Shown: one piece after another, positions 62,957-64,000 of the stretch
How positions within the stretch are numbered: the first letter of the stretch is position 1
Layout of the letters: each line of letters opens with the position of its first letter
NCBI RefSeq assembly: GCF_000011005.1
Contig: NC_013665.1
Coordinates: 1,178,001 to 1,242,000, forward strand
Direction of reading: 5' to 3'
Length of the DNA stretch: 64,000 bases
From: Methanocella paludicola SANAE
Lineage (GTDB): Archaea; Halobacteriota; Methanocellia; Methanocellales; Methanocellaceae
The notes under the pieces: model-generated
Database searches by the model: none
What the model was told of the DNA's origin: nothing
Seen by the model: only the letters and a program-made list of their open reading frames with translations
Made by a program: the position numbers and the translations under genes

Positions 62957-64000
62957 TAGTCCACCCCCAGCCAGAACTCGCCTTCGGGCTTAGCCTTTCT
63001 CACAAGGTCCGCTATCGTCTCGTAGCGGACGTCCTGGCCGCCGAGGCCTGCGATGATGTTGTAGACGGGCACATTGTGGTGGAACCGGATCTCCTGCGCC
63101 AGTATGCCGCCGGCGCCGAAGGAGCAGTCCCTGTCCAGCACAATGACCTTCTTGCCCTCAATGTTAAGCTTGGGGAACGGCCGGAACTGCCTGACCCTGA
63201 TAGAGCCGGCCTTCATGCCCTCCTTTCTCAGCAGGTCGACGGCCACCTCGGCTTCCCGTGCCATGGTGCCCATGCCGACGATGACCGTATCCGCGTCCTC
63301 CGTCCGGTACTCATCCGTGGGCCCGTACTTGCGGCCGAAGCGCTCCGCGAACTCCTTCTCGATAGAGCGGCACTCGACGTTGGCCTCCTTCTGGGCGTCG
63401 TGCATGGCCCGCCTGAACTTGAAGTAGTCATTCTGGGCCGTCAGGTTGCCGTAGGACATCGGGTCGTTCGTGTCCAGCGCGTGCGGTATGTTGATGGGCG
63501 GTATGAAGTCGCCCGGCTGTGTGATCTCGAGGGGCTGAATGGCGTGGCTAAGGATGAATCCGTCCATGCAGACCATTGTAGGCAGGTTGACCTTTTCGGC
63601 CAGCCTGTATGACATGAGTACCGTATCGTAGACTTCCTGGACTGTCGCCGCGTAGAACTGCAGCCATCCCGTGTCGCGCTGTGATAGTGAGTCCGTGTGC
63701 TCGGCCCAGATGTTCCAGGCAGGGCCGACCGCCCTGTTGATGTTGGCCATCACGATGGGGAGTCGGGCTCCGGCAGCCCAGTGGATCATCTCGTGCATAT
63801 ACAGCAAACCGTGGCTCGACGTAGCGGTAAATGCCCGGGCTCCGGAGGCGGATGCACCAATACAGGCCGCAAGGGCAGAATGCTCGCTCTCGACACGAAT
63901 GTAGGACGCCTTCATCTGCCTCGTCTCGACGAAGCTCGCGATGGTCTCCACGACCTCGGTCTGCGGGGTGATAGGATAAGCAGCGACCACTTCGACGTCC
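62956..64000 (-). CDS. porA: 2-oxoacid:ferredoxin oxidoreductase alpha subunit (5' end beyond window)
   Basis: About 348 residues of the alpha subunit; the N-terminus lies outside the window. The visible start EVVAAYPITPQTEVVETIASFVE is the conserved Y-P-I-T-P core, followed by VESEHSALAACIGASASGARAFTATSSHGLLYMHEMIHWAAGARLPIVMANINRAVGPAWNIWAEHTDSL. It binds the TPP-bound substrate with the beta subunit. In methanogens the enzyme runs in the acetyl-CoA to pyruvate direction for biosynthesis. The GTG at the 63990 end is an internal Val codon, not the start. The beta subunit gene is not visible here; it would lie elsewhere or upstream of the window edge. Confidence 0.92.
   Translation of the reverse strand, partial: DVEVVAAYPITPQTEVVETIASFVETRQMKASYIRVESEHSALAACIGASASGARAFTATSSHGLLYMHEMIHWAAGARLPIVMANINRAVGPAWNIWAEHTDSLSQRDTGWLQFYAATVQEVYDTVLMSYRLAEKVNLPTMVCMDGFILSHAIQPLEITQPGDFIPPINIPHALDTNDPMSYGNLTAQNDYFKFRRAMHDAQKEANVECRSIEKEFAERFGRKYGPTDEYRTEDADTVIVGMGTMAREAEVAVDLLRKEGMKAGSIRVRQFRPFPKLNIEGKKVIVLDRDCSFGAGGILAQEIRFHHNVPVYNIIAGLGGQDVRYETIADLVRKAKPEGEFWLGVD

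Overview
The window is chromosomal DNA from a euryarchaeal methanogen-like organism, most likely a Methanocella-type (Methanocellales) archaeon. The evidence is a split RNA polymerase B (B'' + B') and split A (A' + A''), archaeal NusA, uS12, uS7, EF-2, EF-1A and uS10 in the archaeal order, an MCM helicase, a methanogen-type thymidylate synthase, an archaeal prepilin peptidase, a PGF-CTERM protein, and a gamma/delta/alpha pyruvate (2-oxoacid):ferredoxin oxidoreductase. The species call is inference from gene content and GC-rich codon use; no database was searched.

Layout. 0-8 kb: a truncated phenylacetate-CoA ligase-like gene, then a block (Zn-ribbon protein of unknown function, ABC exporter, PadR regulator, histidine kinase) bracketed by two related ~500-bp imperfect palindromes. 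8-13 kb: a membrane-tethered winged-helix regulator and an exported protein, divergent from an ABC exporter operon that includes a NEW3-type surface protein. 13-17 kb: a cluster of small or medium exported proteins of no recognised family, including a divergent paralogous pair and a short motif shared word for word between two of them. 17-23 kb: WD40, ThyA, HEAT, MsrA, a tiny membrane protein, a lipoprotein and a beta-CASP ribonuclease, plus a candidate structured ncRNA at about 18.1-18.2 kb. 23.3-36.6 kb: tRNA-Lys followed by the core transcription/translation operon rpoH-rpoB2-rpoB1-rpoA1-rpoA2-rpl30e-nusA-rps12-rps7-fusA, then tuf-rps10. 36.6-39.3 kb: a run of hairpins, a small hypothetical gene, and an intact 1387-bp insertion sequence that has split another long palindrome. 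39-47 kb: TPR protein, exported acetolactate decarboxylase, secreted proteins (one chagasin-like), MFS and ABC exporters, a PGF-CTERM surface protein and a PfkB sugar kinase. 47.8-52.2 kb: tandemly duplicated ABC exporters. 52-56.5 kb: TrmB and MarR regulators, a class I methyltransferase, a nitrilase-family hydrolase and a DUF169 protein. 56.5-64 kb: MCM, DUF424, Lrp, AAA+ ATPase, prepilin peptidase and the por operon (porA runs off the end).

The housekeeping half is ordinary. The unusual material is (i) long palindromes made of degenerate 6-8 bp units, one nested and one broken by a recent transposition, (ii) a family of exported proteins with a shared DPTGAAGISRQEVTG motif and divergent paralogs, (iii) three genes whose homology and Shine-Dalgarno spacing point to non-standard start codons (ATT, ACG, ACG), and (iv) a probable small structured RNA with its own TATA box.
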